Part shown: piece after piece, positions 1 through 12,954 of the stretch
Layout of the letters: the number at the start of each line of letters is the position of its first letter
Position numbering within the stretch: the first letter of the stretch is position 1
Assembly (NCBI RefSeq): GCF_000150275.1
Contig: NW_002060956.1
Location: 463,379 to 527,378, forward strand
Reading direction: 5' to 3'
From: Trichoplax adhaerens
Lineage: Eukaryota; Placozoa; Uniplacotomia; Trichoplacea; Trichoplacidae
Length of the DNA stretch: 64,000 nt
Made by a program: the position numbers and the translations under genes
The notes under the pieces: model-generated
Databases searched by the model: none
Seen by the model: only the letters and a program-made list of their open reading frames with translations
What the model was told of the DNA's origin: nothing

Positions 1-3000
1 GAAGTGTTAACGAAAGAGGAATGGCTAATATTATGGGATCATATCTTGTCCAATCATCCATCATTTTTACTTTCATTAGTTGTCGCATATCTTACGTGTT
101 CGCGTCGTGCTCTGCTGCATTGTAATGAGAAAGAAGATTTCAAGGTAATGTACTAATTTAGTAAAACTGACATACTGTATTAATTATGACTGTTATATGA
201 ATACGCTACATATTGAGATTATAGTTGACATATGAAATTCTACTTCAGAGGATAATGTAAGATGTAATTTCTATTAATGATAAAAACTTTATTCTTTGTG
301 GTGCATTAATTTAATTTAATAATTAATAGTTTAAGATGGTAAGATAAACGATTACTTAATGTGATCGTATGATACTGTATATGCAGTTTTGTATTCATGT
401 AGTAGATATAAATACAGTATTAAACACTACATATATGTTATCGAAATATATTGATCGAAATTTACCTTAACGTATTTATTTACAATTAGCCATAATTTTT
501 GAACGCAAGTCATCATAATTAACTGAAGAGAATAATAATACTCATTTATATGATTGTACTTCCTATAAATAATAAATGAGTTCATCAATGAACACTAATT
601 GATGGATTGGTTATGCGATTTAGTTTTATTTCCACCATCGTAATGCCGTGAATATTAAATCCATAATCGAAGAAGCTTATCAAATACATAGTACTACACC
701 CAAAAATCTTCATCCCAAGTATAAACTACAGGGCTTCGAGCCAATAACAAGTGGACAATATCCAATATTTAATAAATATCCTAAATTTATTATTAACTAT
801 CAAGTGAGTGACCGCTTTAAAATTTTATCAGACCTACGAAAAATTATTTACTCTATATTTTAAGATTAAGCTCCTTTATATATTATACTTGAAAGGCCAA
901 GGAACGTGACAGAATATTGTGTGAGGAAATGGAGTATCTTAAGCAGAGGTATGTTTCTATAAACTATCCAACAACATCTAGACTTCTTTTATTTTGTTCC
1001 ATAGTTATAATTCATTATAAATGTAAAATACTGCTATAGACAAATCGCTCTAGAGCTACAAAAGGAAACTGAGCAAAAAATACTTGAAGAAAATGCATGG
1101 CGTCGTAATCAACAATTACTATCAGAAGCAGAAACGCAGCGGCGAATGATGATAAAAACTGAAGAAGATAAGCTACTAAATCAGAAATCAAGGTCATTTA
1201 TGTATTATGTAGCTTTTATTACTATCAATTATATGTTATTGATATCATATTTGATTTGGGTTTCATATTAATTTTATACATAATTTATTCATAGACTACA
1301 AGCAATGAAGCGAGAACTTGTAATGAAAGAATTACAATTGCTAGATGCTGCTAGACGTAACGTTCTTCACGATGACAAAGTACAAAAAGAAAACGAAGTT
1401 AAAAGATTAGATGAAGAATTGGAGAGAATAGTAAATAACTGAATATTTATTAACACCTCATATCGCAACAATTACGGTGTGGAAACAAATATCGTATATG
1501 AATTCAAAATAATGATTCCCAATTATTTTCATTTATTAATTAGTCCAAACGAAGAGAAGAAGAAACAAGAAGTGCACTAGCGGAGATGGAATTAAAAGCA
1601 TTAGAGCTGCGTGTACAAAAAGAAATGTTTACACAGGTAGAGCCATTTTTACATTGTTCTATATATCAATATTAGAATATTGATGATAGTAATGCTAGCA
1701 CTTACATGTTGAAATAGTATTTGCACTGAAAAATGTATTTATACAGATGATAGTATACAGTATGTATCATTGATAATGCTACTACTAATACCTAGCTATT
1801 GTATGTATTGACATATAACGGCAATTAAAATTTTACTTCGTTTTGATAACAGGAATTGGCACGTGAACAATCGAAAAATGTCTTACATTCTAAAGCTGAT
1901 TTAGATGCTAGAAGAAATCAAGTAGAAATTAAAGACTATCTCGTTGAAAGAGAACGGCAGAAGATCGAAAATGACTTAAATGAGAGACGAAAGGTCTGTA
2001 TTCTTGAACTTAAGAGATTAAAACTACTGATAACTATTTTAGTAACACTTGCAATCACCATCGAATAGATAATGCTATATTCTTCTTTTATGTTCATTCA
2101 TTTTTATTTGCATCTTTTTACATTGTCAACCACAGACTAACTTAGAAAAACTCGCCAAGGCACAGCAGAAAGCTAATAGCTTTAAAAACCAATATGAACT
2201 AAATTACAGAAATAGAATACATGACCTAGAACAAGAAATGCAACATTTAACGGTGGCTATAATTTCTGTTTATGTCATACTGTTCTGATATGAGTGAATC
2301 TGTCTCAAATCAATAAGTAACATCAAAAATATGAACTTATAGCTTTCTCACCAAGCAAAACTAAATAAAGTTGAAGATGATGAGGTGGAAGCAATTATGA
2401 AAATGATTGAAAAGGATTCGGTAAATGTTAACACGAATGTGTAGATTTTTTGATAGTTGCTTCTTGCACGATATAGTAAATCTTTCCAGAAATCATAATA
2501 GGAGCTTTTATGATTGATGATGGCAGCAGCCTAAAACACTTCATAGACCTTAATTTATATTATTTTTTATGTATGAGTATTTGATAGCATTTATTTACAT
2601 ATTTAAGTATTGCGTAGCACTATTTACCTATACATTATTCATATACCGGTATACCTTAGAAATATGCTTCTAGATGACCTTTCGCAAGTTAGAATATACT
2701 AATTTTGTAACTGTATAGCTATTTATACAGTTAGCAGGGTGTTATTGTATTCTATGCTAACCATCTCCAAATGATCTTAGAAAAACACCACTGAGAAGTA
2801 TCAAGAAGAGTTACTAAAATTGAATAAACCATTGGAAGCTAAAATTTTACGAAAATATAGTGAGTTACATACCACCGTTTGCTATAGATATAATGGAAAT
2901 ACACTTTACATTGTTAATGTTATGTATCACATAATTTATCCTACGCCTTTTTATATATTTATTATATATATATATATATAAATGTATGACTGTTGTACTT

Positions 3001-3432
3001 AAATCATGTAGAAGAAGATAACGATAAAGAAAGAGAAGAAGTAACTAACGTAGGGAATGTACGTCATTCCGTTAATCCACTAATTGCAACTACTGATGAA
3101 AGATTTTTGATAAGTCGAGGTGGTTCAGACTTGCCCACTGAGCGTAAGTACTTTGTACTGTGTGGCTTTAGGATCTGTTTTCAAAGCTAATAGCGTATCA
3201 TGATCGAATTAAATATATTTTACTTTAATTTTACAAGTTAGCTTTAAGATGAGCATGCTAACCTCGGTATATTTTATTATTTTAAGATCATGTTATACCA
3301 GATTTTGAGCAAAGAAAAAAATTTGAAAGGCAAGAAGTAGCTTTACTATCTGATGTAAACAAGCTAAGGAGTAAAATTGCTGCCTCAAATCGACAATTTT
3401 CAAAAGAATCTGATGATAGTGGTTCGAGATAA
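1..3432 (+). CDS. TBC1D31: TBC1D31-like protein, 3' part (TBC domain end plus coiled coil)
   Basis: Partial at the window start. Exons: 1-144, 624-803, 896-948, 1040-1192, 1295-1430, 1544-1636, 1853-1993, 2136-2252, 2343-2420, 2781-2859, 3012-3143, 3287-3432; they join in one frame to a TAA stop (483 residues here). The first two exons give the end of a Rab-GAP TBC domain (EEWLILWDHILSNHPSFLL, FYFHHRN, SGQYPIFNKYPKFI), which closely matches TBC1D31/WDR67. The next exons are highly charged, E/K/R/Q-rich coiled coil, as in that family. The tail is short and polar. Human TBC1D31 is a centriolar-satellite protein implicated in ciliogenesis; the N-terminal WD40 part would lie left of the window. 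The catalytic finger residues are not in view, so GAP activity cannot be judged. All junctions are GT-AG and phase-consistent. Confidence 0.88.
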
Positions 3433-6400
3433 ATCCATAGATTTAAATTTCTTCTTTGACTCGAATAAAAAGTGTCGAAATATATCTACATACAACTTAT
3501 TTGATCGAAAACCTTAGTTCTATAAACCCAATTCATGTCCCTCTCGTTGTAACAAAGATGCCTTGCTCATAACTATGAATATAATAAATTCAATTAACGA
3601 TTTAGATAAATTAATGAAAGATAAGATTTCAATATATATTAGGGTACTTTTATTGGATTGTGCCACTACTGTATTTAATTCATCATTTGTCGGTAGCTTA
3701 AGCACTATAAACAGTCAGCTAAGTATAAAAAATTTTTCAGATTTTCACCGTACGTATGGAGAAAACGAATGATCTCATCATGAACTTTATTAATGCAGTA
3801 TTTTCCTTTTATAACTGTTGTAACAGTCACCTTTTTTAACGATATTTCTATATACAAGTAAATTATTGCACCATACTCGAAAATGTTTTATTTATCAATA
3901 TTTTCTCTGCAATTGTAATAAGAAAATGACGATATTATCCTAGATAAGCTATTATGCATTATACATTTAGTAGTTGTTACAACTAAGTGTTTATAGCTTG
4001 CTTTATGATTTGACTTATCCAAGAATAGGAAAATTGTAAACATGTCATGATAGCAAACTATGAAACAGGTAATACGACAATACATAGAGTATTATCTTGC
4101 ATCGATATTGAGATACTATTGTATTCTGTATAAATTTTATCTATCTAGTAAAAGTGTGCTAGCACTCAATATCAAGCTGAATAAACATGAAACATACTGT
4201 ACTCGTATGCAGTAGTTCTACTATTGCAGTTATTCTTCTAATTATACGTTCTTGCAATCATGCACTTCTATATTGCTTATCTATAATTATAATATGCTGT
4301 AATTGTGGTTAAATCTAATGACAAATAATCTGCATCTTTCTCCTTTCGAAAGACTTACGAGTCCAGAAGAATTCCCAATGTATTTTTTTGCAAGTCCAAG
4401 ATTTTTATCTTAAACTACAGTGCAGTTCTATTTAGTTTAGAACTTTTCTTTTCCACATAGTATTATGCATTTATCAAGGCTACTTTGCTAATAATGATCC
4501 CAATAACATAATATGTACAACGCGACGTGACATCTAAAATACTAGCAGATTAATCAGATTTATAGTATTGTAAATAAAGTCACCCTTTTTAAGCTACAGT
4601 TAAGCCTCGATTACAAATCTTACATACCATCTCGCTCTATTACTAATAACGAACATACTTGTACATGATTATCTATTGAAAAAATAAATTTAAATACGTT
4701 TTACATAAATATTAGTCCCTGTCTCCATATGGTTCATTCGTATTTTACATGATAAAGAGATTGTGTCATCTACTTGTGATAGAAAGTTATCATTTTCAAT
4801 CTATATTTATCCATGTATAGGATTTGTAACGTTCTTCATGCAATTGCATGAAAATGAAAAAACTTATTTACAGAGATGGCATAATGAATCTGTTTCTCTC
4901 ATAATATGATTTATGTAGCTATATGCTGTAATACGATTATACTACAAAATTTCGGCCAAGCAAATTCTATTCCAGGTAATAAAGTTATAATTTAAACCAA
5001 AAACATATCGTAAAGTACTACTAGCAGCAGAAAGAGTTTTAGACTCAACTTCTCAAAATTCCAACGTTTAAATTGTTTCAATATACGTGTACATATTTAA
5101 ATTATGTTTCTTTTATTTATTTATTCCTTCTTCTACTTTCCATACGGGTATATAATACTTATGTGAAATAGGAGTAATTTATAAAATTTTTATGTATTTA
5201 ATTATTTATGCATTTTCTTAACGATTCATAGTGTAGGTTCATGAAATCGGTTTAGTTATTAAGTCAAATTTTAAATCTTTTTCCCATTTTTATTATGTAG
5301 GTATGTATACGCAATTACGCATACTAAGTAATTGATGGTCAATCGTCTGTTAATCTTACACACTACTCTTATTTCCTACTACGGATGGCAACGTCATTTG
5401 ACTGTTCTGTCCAAGTAAACATAACCAACAGATCCTTGTTAACTAAAGTATCCATATAAAGGATAGATTTATTATGGTCAGCTCATTAAAATTCACTTTA
5501 GCTTTTCATGAAGCTATGACATGAAGAAACTACAGTAGCTAGCTTTGTAATACTTCAAGTGTCGATTAAAATCTCTATCTAATCACTATGGGAAGCTACC
5601 CTTGTCTTCTAGCCAATACCAAATTTCAGATCGAAAATGCTGACAAAATGAGATAGATATTGTTTACTGCTCTAGCCTCTAGCCTGGGTTGTGATTTATA
5701 TATATATATGCAGTACTAGTCCGTCTTGCCAACCTGCATATCCAAATGTGTATTCAAAATATAATTTATTTACACATATTACCCCATAAGGTCCGATGTT
5801 TGCAACTTGCTATACTGTAAGCTGTTAGTGAGCCTGTTAGCGTAGACAGTATACACAGTTTTGTAGACGTATCTGAACTCTAGGCGTTGCATACTCGCAT
5901 ACTATCAATCGTATTTATCACAGACAGCATACTCAATGCCATTGCTACAGAATGATGCAAAAAAAATGTCCATTGGTAGACTTTTGTATCGTGTCGAATG
6001 TCATCAATCACTGCTACTAACGATATTCTACTCATTCCAATGCAGCCTTTGCTTCAGCAATGGTATCGAAAAACTAGCTAGTTCCCTCTCGTTTTGATGA
6101 CCATCTCTACTGGGGTGCTGTCTCTATTCTCTACAGTAGTTGATACCCATAATTCAGATCGAAGATGGAAGATAAAGTTAGAAAAATGCTATGCAGCAGC
6201 CATTGCTCACCGTTTAGGGTTAACATCCTTCCTACCTTCTATACTCTGGTACAAGGTCACGAGATGGACCAGACGTCCAGGCGTCCACAACGCTACAGTA
6301 CAGTACTCTGAAGTTGTGAACAAATCAGCGTAGAAAGTACTGTAAAAGCAGGCCTAGTTAGGACCTCAATGATCGGGATGGAAGGATGGATATCTGCCAA

Positions 6401-7653
6401 TTTGGGGCCCCGCTCACCATTTTGCGGTAGCCATCTCCGATGGATGGATTCAATATTATGGTTTTACCATCGAATTATCGTGAATTATTCTACAATTTAA
6501 TATTTATAATCTAGAATTAGTGGTCACTTGTGAGGTAAGATGATAGATCAGCAAATTTAGGTGTTGTTATTCACTACAACACATAGTACAGTACAGTACA
6601 CAAACCAATTGAGTCGTTATCGATAAAGCGCATGAACTTTCCAGCCTATCCATTTAAATTACTTAAAGCGTTGAAATTTTGTACTACTTGGCCTGATGAT
6701 AACCATAATATCGTGAATGAGCTAACTGTAGAGAAAGACAGAGTTGAGTTATAGACTCGAATACTGCAATTACTATGCTGTGAAATTATTTATCGCTAGT
6801 TAACAGAAAACGATCATCTTTATAACCTTATTCTCCTGAAAGAATGGGAGGTAAAAGAATAGTTTAGTTTAATTAATCAATCAATTAATATAAGTAAATG
6901 TACTGGTAAATTAGTTCAATCTTGATAGAAGTGCTATTCTCCTGTCTAGTCACAACCTATGATATTAAATACACTCTAATAAATAATAAAATAGAACATA
7001 GGAAAATGTTACAGCTGTCAGCCTAAACGAGGTATACTAAATTGGTTCGTACTGGATGCATATAGACTAAATAATAATCCTTAATTAATTATGATATTTT
7101 ATGATTCAATTCGTTACAGCACAATGCCACAAAGTAAAAATTCGTGCTGCTAGAACTTGAAGTACGCTTATACTAGTACTTTACTATAATCTTCTCTACC
7201 CATAATTCATCATTCGTAACTTCACGAATATAATAATACAATTTCAAAGGCCAAAGTATTCATTTACCTGATTTTCTACTCTAGTTCATTCGTGATCCTT
7301 ACCAAGTTAGTTTAAAAGTAGAATATTTTTATTCAAATAAAACGCAAGATTTTGTTACTAATGCAATAATTAACTAAGGCATACATCACGCCGTTCAATG
7401 ATCCTTTGCGTAGCTTAATATTGAATACATTGCTTTCCTCAATGATATAAATTTATTTTTCTAACCGTTTGTATTCAAAGTTTGCACAAGTTTTCAATAC
7501 TGTGAATACTGATGTTGTTGCTTAGTGATATATTGAATAATAGCAATTATTGTCGATTACTATAGCGCTTTCTTCATTTTTATGTTTCAATATTTTGACT
7601 GATATCTTACTTTATCTAGCCTTTCGCTTGTTAGTAAGCCCAAAATTCAAAAG
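3433..7653. other. Intergenic, no gene recognised
   Basis: Very AT-rich sequence with only short chance reading frames. A 79-codon frame at 6094-6333 has no family resemblance and no splice context. Two GTAC tracts (about 6291-6307 and 6583-6602) lie about 1.1-1.4 kb upstream of the first phosphatase gene. Confidence 0.6.
6291..6602. repeat. Two short GTAC palindromic tracts
   Basis: ACAGTACAGTAC-type runs near 6295-6306 and 6586-6601, members of the dispersed GTAC family described for 24793-24927. Confidence 0.6.
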
Positions 7654-10567
7654 ATGGGATTTGGATTCTCCAAGGTTAGTAGATACGTAGCCTTCAATAT
7701 AATCTGACAGCCACCATATATTTTTAATTTTAATTTCTAAATCAGGTATATACTTGCGATTTGTGAAATAGATGAGTAGGCCATTTCTGAGCACCATCAT
7801 TATATTCATATCTGCAATTAAAAATTTTGCCAATAACAGAGATACTTTCCTTATTTTGTGCATTGAAAGTGATCTAAATTTATTTAATATAGTTTGCAGT
7901 ATTTGTTGTACATTCTCAACTTTGATTTTTAGCCGGTATCTACTTACATATTTTTAAATTAACATTGATGAATTCTGAGCACTATTATCAACATGTCATC
8001 AAGACCCCATTTTCAGTGAGAATTTCGGCATTGACGTAGGAAGATTCCTTCCTATCTTCCATTTTAAATATCATGCAATTTTCATTATCTACCGCCGGAT
8101 GCATTCTCTTTATTTGTACTTACTGTGCATCAGAGTGAACAATGATGAAACAGTTTACATAGCTATGTAATGGTGCAAAATAGATATTAATACTCCATGC
8201 TACTTGTACCGCTAATATTAATGCATGGAATATTGCGAGATATAATCGATCATACTACAGTATTTTAAATGATCATAGCTATCTCACAAATATCAAAAGA
8301 AACCTTACTTATCTTCAAGCAATCTAAATTTTTACGCGTAACTTAAACACCTTCCGTTCTCGAAAAAATTAAATATAACCGAAAACACAATTGTGATTAA
8401 GTACCCTCTCGAATTGTTGCAGCGCTGTACTCTTTAAAAATGAAATTGAGTATTTTAAAAAAATCTATTTCTAGTATGCTACAGTATTGGGTCTTAGAAA
8501 TTTTAAATTCTTGGCTTTTTACCTAATTTATGAAACTATATCAGAACTATATATCCAAGAAACAATTCCGAATTTTATTCCTTGTTAATTATTTTGCCTT
8601 AAAGATGACCACCTAACTACATCGCTACTTTACTATTTCTTGCTGTTCGTATACTACAGTACTCTAGAAATTTTATTCATTGTTCCAAATGTCATGAGGT
8701 AATAAGGTACCAATAATTTTTGTAGATTGCAGTTAATGCTGTATTTTATTTTCAGATACTTCCGGGTCTATACATAGGAAAACTTGCTGGTAATGATGTA
8801 ATAATGATAGAAAAGAAGCTGATCAATATCTAGTTAATTTCAAATTGTATTTTATTATATGGATCGGCACATAAGTCAAGATGATGATAAACTATAGTTT
8901 AATATATGAATCCCTAAATTTGAAATTAAATAATATGTCATTACCTTCGTTTCCAGTAATAAAATTTATAGTAAATTTACCATTAGGAAGACTTTATCAC
9001 ACGTATTCGTAACATTTAGTTTATGTGTTACTGACCCAATCGGTTAGAATTCAATAGTGTATGTGCTACATAAGGATTTATAAATTAATATACGTAGAAG
9101 AGACGATTGTGCTATAGATATGGTAGATGGAGGTTTACAGAATAGTAAAAGTATCATATCTCAATATGATAATGATATATCTTACGTGTAGATCCAAATA
9201 AATTTAGGTTATAACAAAGTAACTCTCTTCATTATAGATGAACAGAGTAAGAGAAGGTTGAAATTTAATGGCATCACACATATATTGTCCATTTATGAGC
9301 TAGCCAAACCAACTCATAAGGTGATTAAGTGATACTATTTCATAGTCTATGTAAGCCATTTATTCATCTATTTCAGCTTATTAAGGTGTAAAAGGGTATT
9401 GCATGAAATGACGATAATAACAGTTTTAATTTGATTGTTGCTGTGGCAATTGCCTAGCATTACTTAGTCTCGCTAGCAAATAGACCTCAAGGCACTATCG
9501 ATCTATTAGTAATATCGTTATCTGACTAAATGCACGTTTATGTTATGCTATGCAATTTTAGAATAAAGCTAAATTATATTTCTAATTTACTGGTATACGA
9601 ATGATCCTTTTAGGAATACAAGTATAAGTGTATTCGTATACCTGATCATGAACATCAAGATATGTGAGTAATAAAAGTAAACTATCTCTATCCAGATGAT
9701 TCAAATTTAATTGCTCAAACAATGGCGAAGCTTTATTGATATTCTTGTAGCCTATTTTGGATATTACTTACATATTATAAATTGTTTAATATGAAAGATC
9801 TCAATTCTTCAAAGAATGCATCGAATTTATACATGAATGCCGGTATGACGAAAACCTAATATTAACGTGCCAAGCGTATTTTTTATTTTAAGTTGTCAAT
9901 TTTGAATTATCAGAATTGTATCGATTATAAAAATTCCTGAATTAACTCGCTATTTACGTATGTTGTCTATAGGATACACAATGGATCTGTTTTAGTTCAT
10001 TGGTAAGTAATAAACTAGCATGTAACGATATTCTACAACATTTTCGTATTGGTATCTGGAAAGTGAACAAGCAAAAATCATTGCTTTATAGCGTCTGTGG
10101 AGTTTCTCGTTCCGTCACCGTTGTTGCAGCTTATTTAATGGCTATTAGTAATATGTCCTGGAGACAGTCACTAAATGCAGTTAAAGCTTCTCGAACACAG
10201 GCCAACCCGAATTCAGGATTTCGCCGTCAATTGATGAAGTTTGAAGAGCGCCAGCTAGCGGAGGTACAAGCTTAGCAAACTTGCTGTAGCTATGCCATGA
10301 GAGCTTTATGTACATTACATAGATGCGTATCACCGACTTCTTTCCATGCCTATGAGATATAAGATATTGTAAATGCATCCTTAAAACTTTTCAATCACTT
10401 AACATTAACTGGATGCACTATGATGTAATACTTACTTCATATCTTTGCTAATATAGCTAAGAAAAGAATTAAAAGAGAAATACCCTGAATATAATCCATC
10501 TTATGACGATGGATATCTTGAAGAATTATTACGAAAAATGTCATCTTCATCTCCGATATTGATGTAG
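7654..10567 (+). CDS. DUSP22/JKAP-like dual-specificity phosphatase, copy A
   Basis: Exons: 7654-7674, 8756-8789, 9238-9320, 9614-9663, 9798-9842, 9973-10002, 10092-10263, 10457-10567 (181 residues). The start exon encodes MGFGFSK, the N-myristoylation-type start of DUSP22 (MGNGMNK in human), and joins in phase 0 to ILPGLYIG. Then follow GITHILSIYE, a general-acid Asp in CIRIPDHEHQD, the FFKECIEFIHECR helix, and the active site HCVCGVSRS. The catalytic Cys codon is split by an intron. ANPNSGFRRQL precedes a short acidic tail. The family dephosphorylates Tyr and Ser/Thr in JNK-pathway and other signalling proteins at membranes. The Ala of the usual HCLAGVSR loop is Cys here. The first intron is long (1081 bp), so the start exon is the least certain. 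It is a tandem paralogue of the gene at 12955-17175. Confidence 0.88.
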
Positions 10568-11861
10568 AATTGATATAATTTACAAATTACGTTTTAAACC
10601 TATATTTTTGTTTCTTTTCTATTATCCAAAGTATTTTATCGTTTTGACTAGGTTTCGTCTGAGTTGAAATAGTTCATAATTTAATCTGGCATTCCCAGCA
10701 ATGGGATATCCTAAAAATCAATATTTTAGTAGACAAATAAGTGAAATATATCGCCTAAATCATTTTTACAGTAATAGATACAAAAGAACTTTAATCTTAT
10801 TAAATAATTGGTTGCTTGTAATAGCTGGCAGAAATACTATAATTGCGGTGATCTGAGAAACATCTTAATGATCTTATTAACCATGCCGTCTACGCTCAAA
10901 ATTTTTTATATCAATTACTAAATTAATTTTCACCTTTTGTTTGTTATCAAAAGGTAATAATGCAGAAAATAATAGTACTGTATATGTTACTAAGCACAGT
11001 GATAAAGTGATAAAATTTAGTTGATAAAAATTAGCTTTTTTCTACTTCTGCCAATTCAGTAGTATTTGAGGGCATTACTATTGCTATGTATTAATTCTAG
11101 TATTATATTTTATCGCTAGTTTTAGTGGTAGATAATCTTATATATTCACATGCAAAATCTATCAGTTCACTTAATGTGATCAATTATTCATATTACAGTA
11201 GAAGGATTCTACAAATAATTAAATAGCAGAGACACCGTAGTCATGGTCGCATTGTTATTATGTATGATTTAGGTATCTTTAATTCTACGTAAAGCGTAAG
11301 ATTCCGTGTCCAGTTACCTTAGGAAGGAAACATACGTTCAGATCCTTATATTCCATAGCATTTTAGAATAGAAATATCGCTTAATTCCATACAAATATCT
11401 TTAATGGGATTTAGATTTAAATGGTAAAAGTAATTCTATTTTGTGTCACATACAAGATTTCGCATCAATAAATATATAGTCTGTGCGTATAGTGCGTATG
11501 AACTACCGATTCAATTGGATGAAGACCTTTTTTTAGTAGATTTGCCTCTATTATTAGCCATATTTTGGCTGAGTGTCACTATAAACATTACGACAAGTTT
11601 AGAGACCAGCCTAAAATAAGATACAAAGCAATGGATGCTATTGGATAAGGACTTTTTACTCACCGGAGTCTGTTGGTAGTAGACAAATTTATACGAGTAT
11701 GCGGTCTAATTGTGCCGTCGATATTTATTGATCGTAGATCTAGCTTACTAATTATAATTGCCAATGCTGTGGCTGATCAATTGTACTTCTCAATCTTAAG
11801 GATAAGTTTGATAGGTGGCCTAAGATCGTTTCTGATACATACTCTACTCAAAAAAGGCAGA
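10568..11861. other. Intergenic, nothing recognised
   Basis: AT-rich spacer between the two phosphatase copies. It has no coding signal or RNA gene that I can recognise. Confidence 0.5.
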
Positions 11862-12704
11862 GTGCTATTTAATGCAAGTCTTTATAGCATCGAAACATCT
11901 TTTATCCAGTACTTCATTCCATCTTATACCTGCTATTAGTAGCCTGTATCGATTGCTACAACATCAGAAAGGTTCAGACCTTTCTTCAATTGAAAATTCG
12001 AAAAAAACAGTAGTATTGGTCTATATTGACACACTGAAAGTAGACTGTTCATTCAATACAGAAAAGCTCTCATCTAATTAATTAATGAGCCACTCAATGC
12101 AAATCTTTGTAGCATCGAAACATGCCTTATCCGGTATTTCATTCCATCTTATACCTGATATTGATAGCCTATATCTATTACTACAACATCAGAAAGGCTC
12201 CCTCCTTACTTCAAGGGCTACTCAATGCAAGTCTTTATTGCATCGGAACACGCTTTATCCGGCACTTTATTCCATCTTCTACCTGCTATTGGTAGTCTAT
12301 ATCTATTACTACAAGATCAGAAAGGCTTGGGCCTTGTCTTTAAACTGGAAGCCTTCAAAATAACAGTAGTATTGGTCTGATTTTATAGGCAGTTTCTAAT
12401 TAATTATCAACTGAAGGCAGACTGCTAATCCAATACAAAAACGTCCTCTCTCCTTGTTTAATTAACGTGCTACTCCATGCAGTTCATTATACTGTGGCAT
12501 CAAAAGATGCCCTATCCAGTACTTTATTTCATCTTATATCCAATATTAGTAGCCTATATCTATAACTATAACATCAGAAAGGCTTGGGCCTTGTCTTCAA
12601 GCTAAAATTGGAAAAAAAAGACTTCTATTAAGTGGATTTATATGCAGTTTATTGATTGAAAGCAGACTGCTAATTTAGCAAAGCTCTCCCTTCTGATTTC
12701 ATTT
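11862..12704. repeat. Four diverged tandem repeat units
   Basis: Four related units begin near 11862, 12089, 12221 and 12470. Each has a core of about 110 bp starting around ATGCAAGTCTTTATAGCATC and ending around ACATCAGAAAGGCT. Three of them carry a further linker with a shared CAGACTGCTAAT-like segment. Unit length varies from about 125 to 250 bp because of linker loss. Short open frames here come from the repeat and differ between copies, so I do not call them genes. Confidence 0.75.
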
Positions 12705-12954
12705 CCTTTGACTGAGTTTGCGTAATGATAGTCTATCCACCCACCGTCCAGTTTACTATTCGATATTGAAGATTTCAATTTGGCATAGAAAACTGGGTGG
12801 ACTACAGTTGCTAAAACTGTATTGGAGTAGAGAGACTCAGAATTGGAGCTATAACTATCCTATACCCCCAAAATTAACTTTCGATTTAATATTGAACGTA
12901 GAAATACTGTAAGATATCGATCTAACAACGCTGCTATCTACTTCACTTCTCATG

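Noticed and set aside
8791-8850. Second DUSP-like reading (NDRKEADQY) just after the copy A exon at 8756-8789
   Set aside because: It resembles the DUSP22 segment that follows GLYIG, but no acceptor or donor fits, and the exon at 9238-9320 continues the domain in phase as in copy B.
9695-9745. Possible exon reading DSNLIAQTMAK in phosphatase copy A
   Set aside because: Phase is incompatible with exon 9614-9663; the acceptor before 9798 restores the exact copy B structure.
12085-12363. 92-codon frame
   Set aside because: Lies inside the diverged tandem repeats and is disrupted in the other units.
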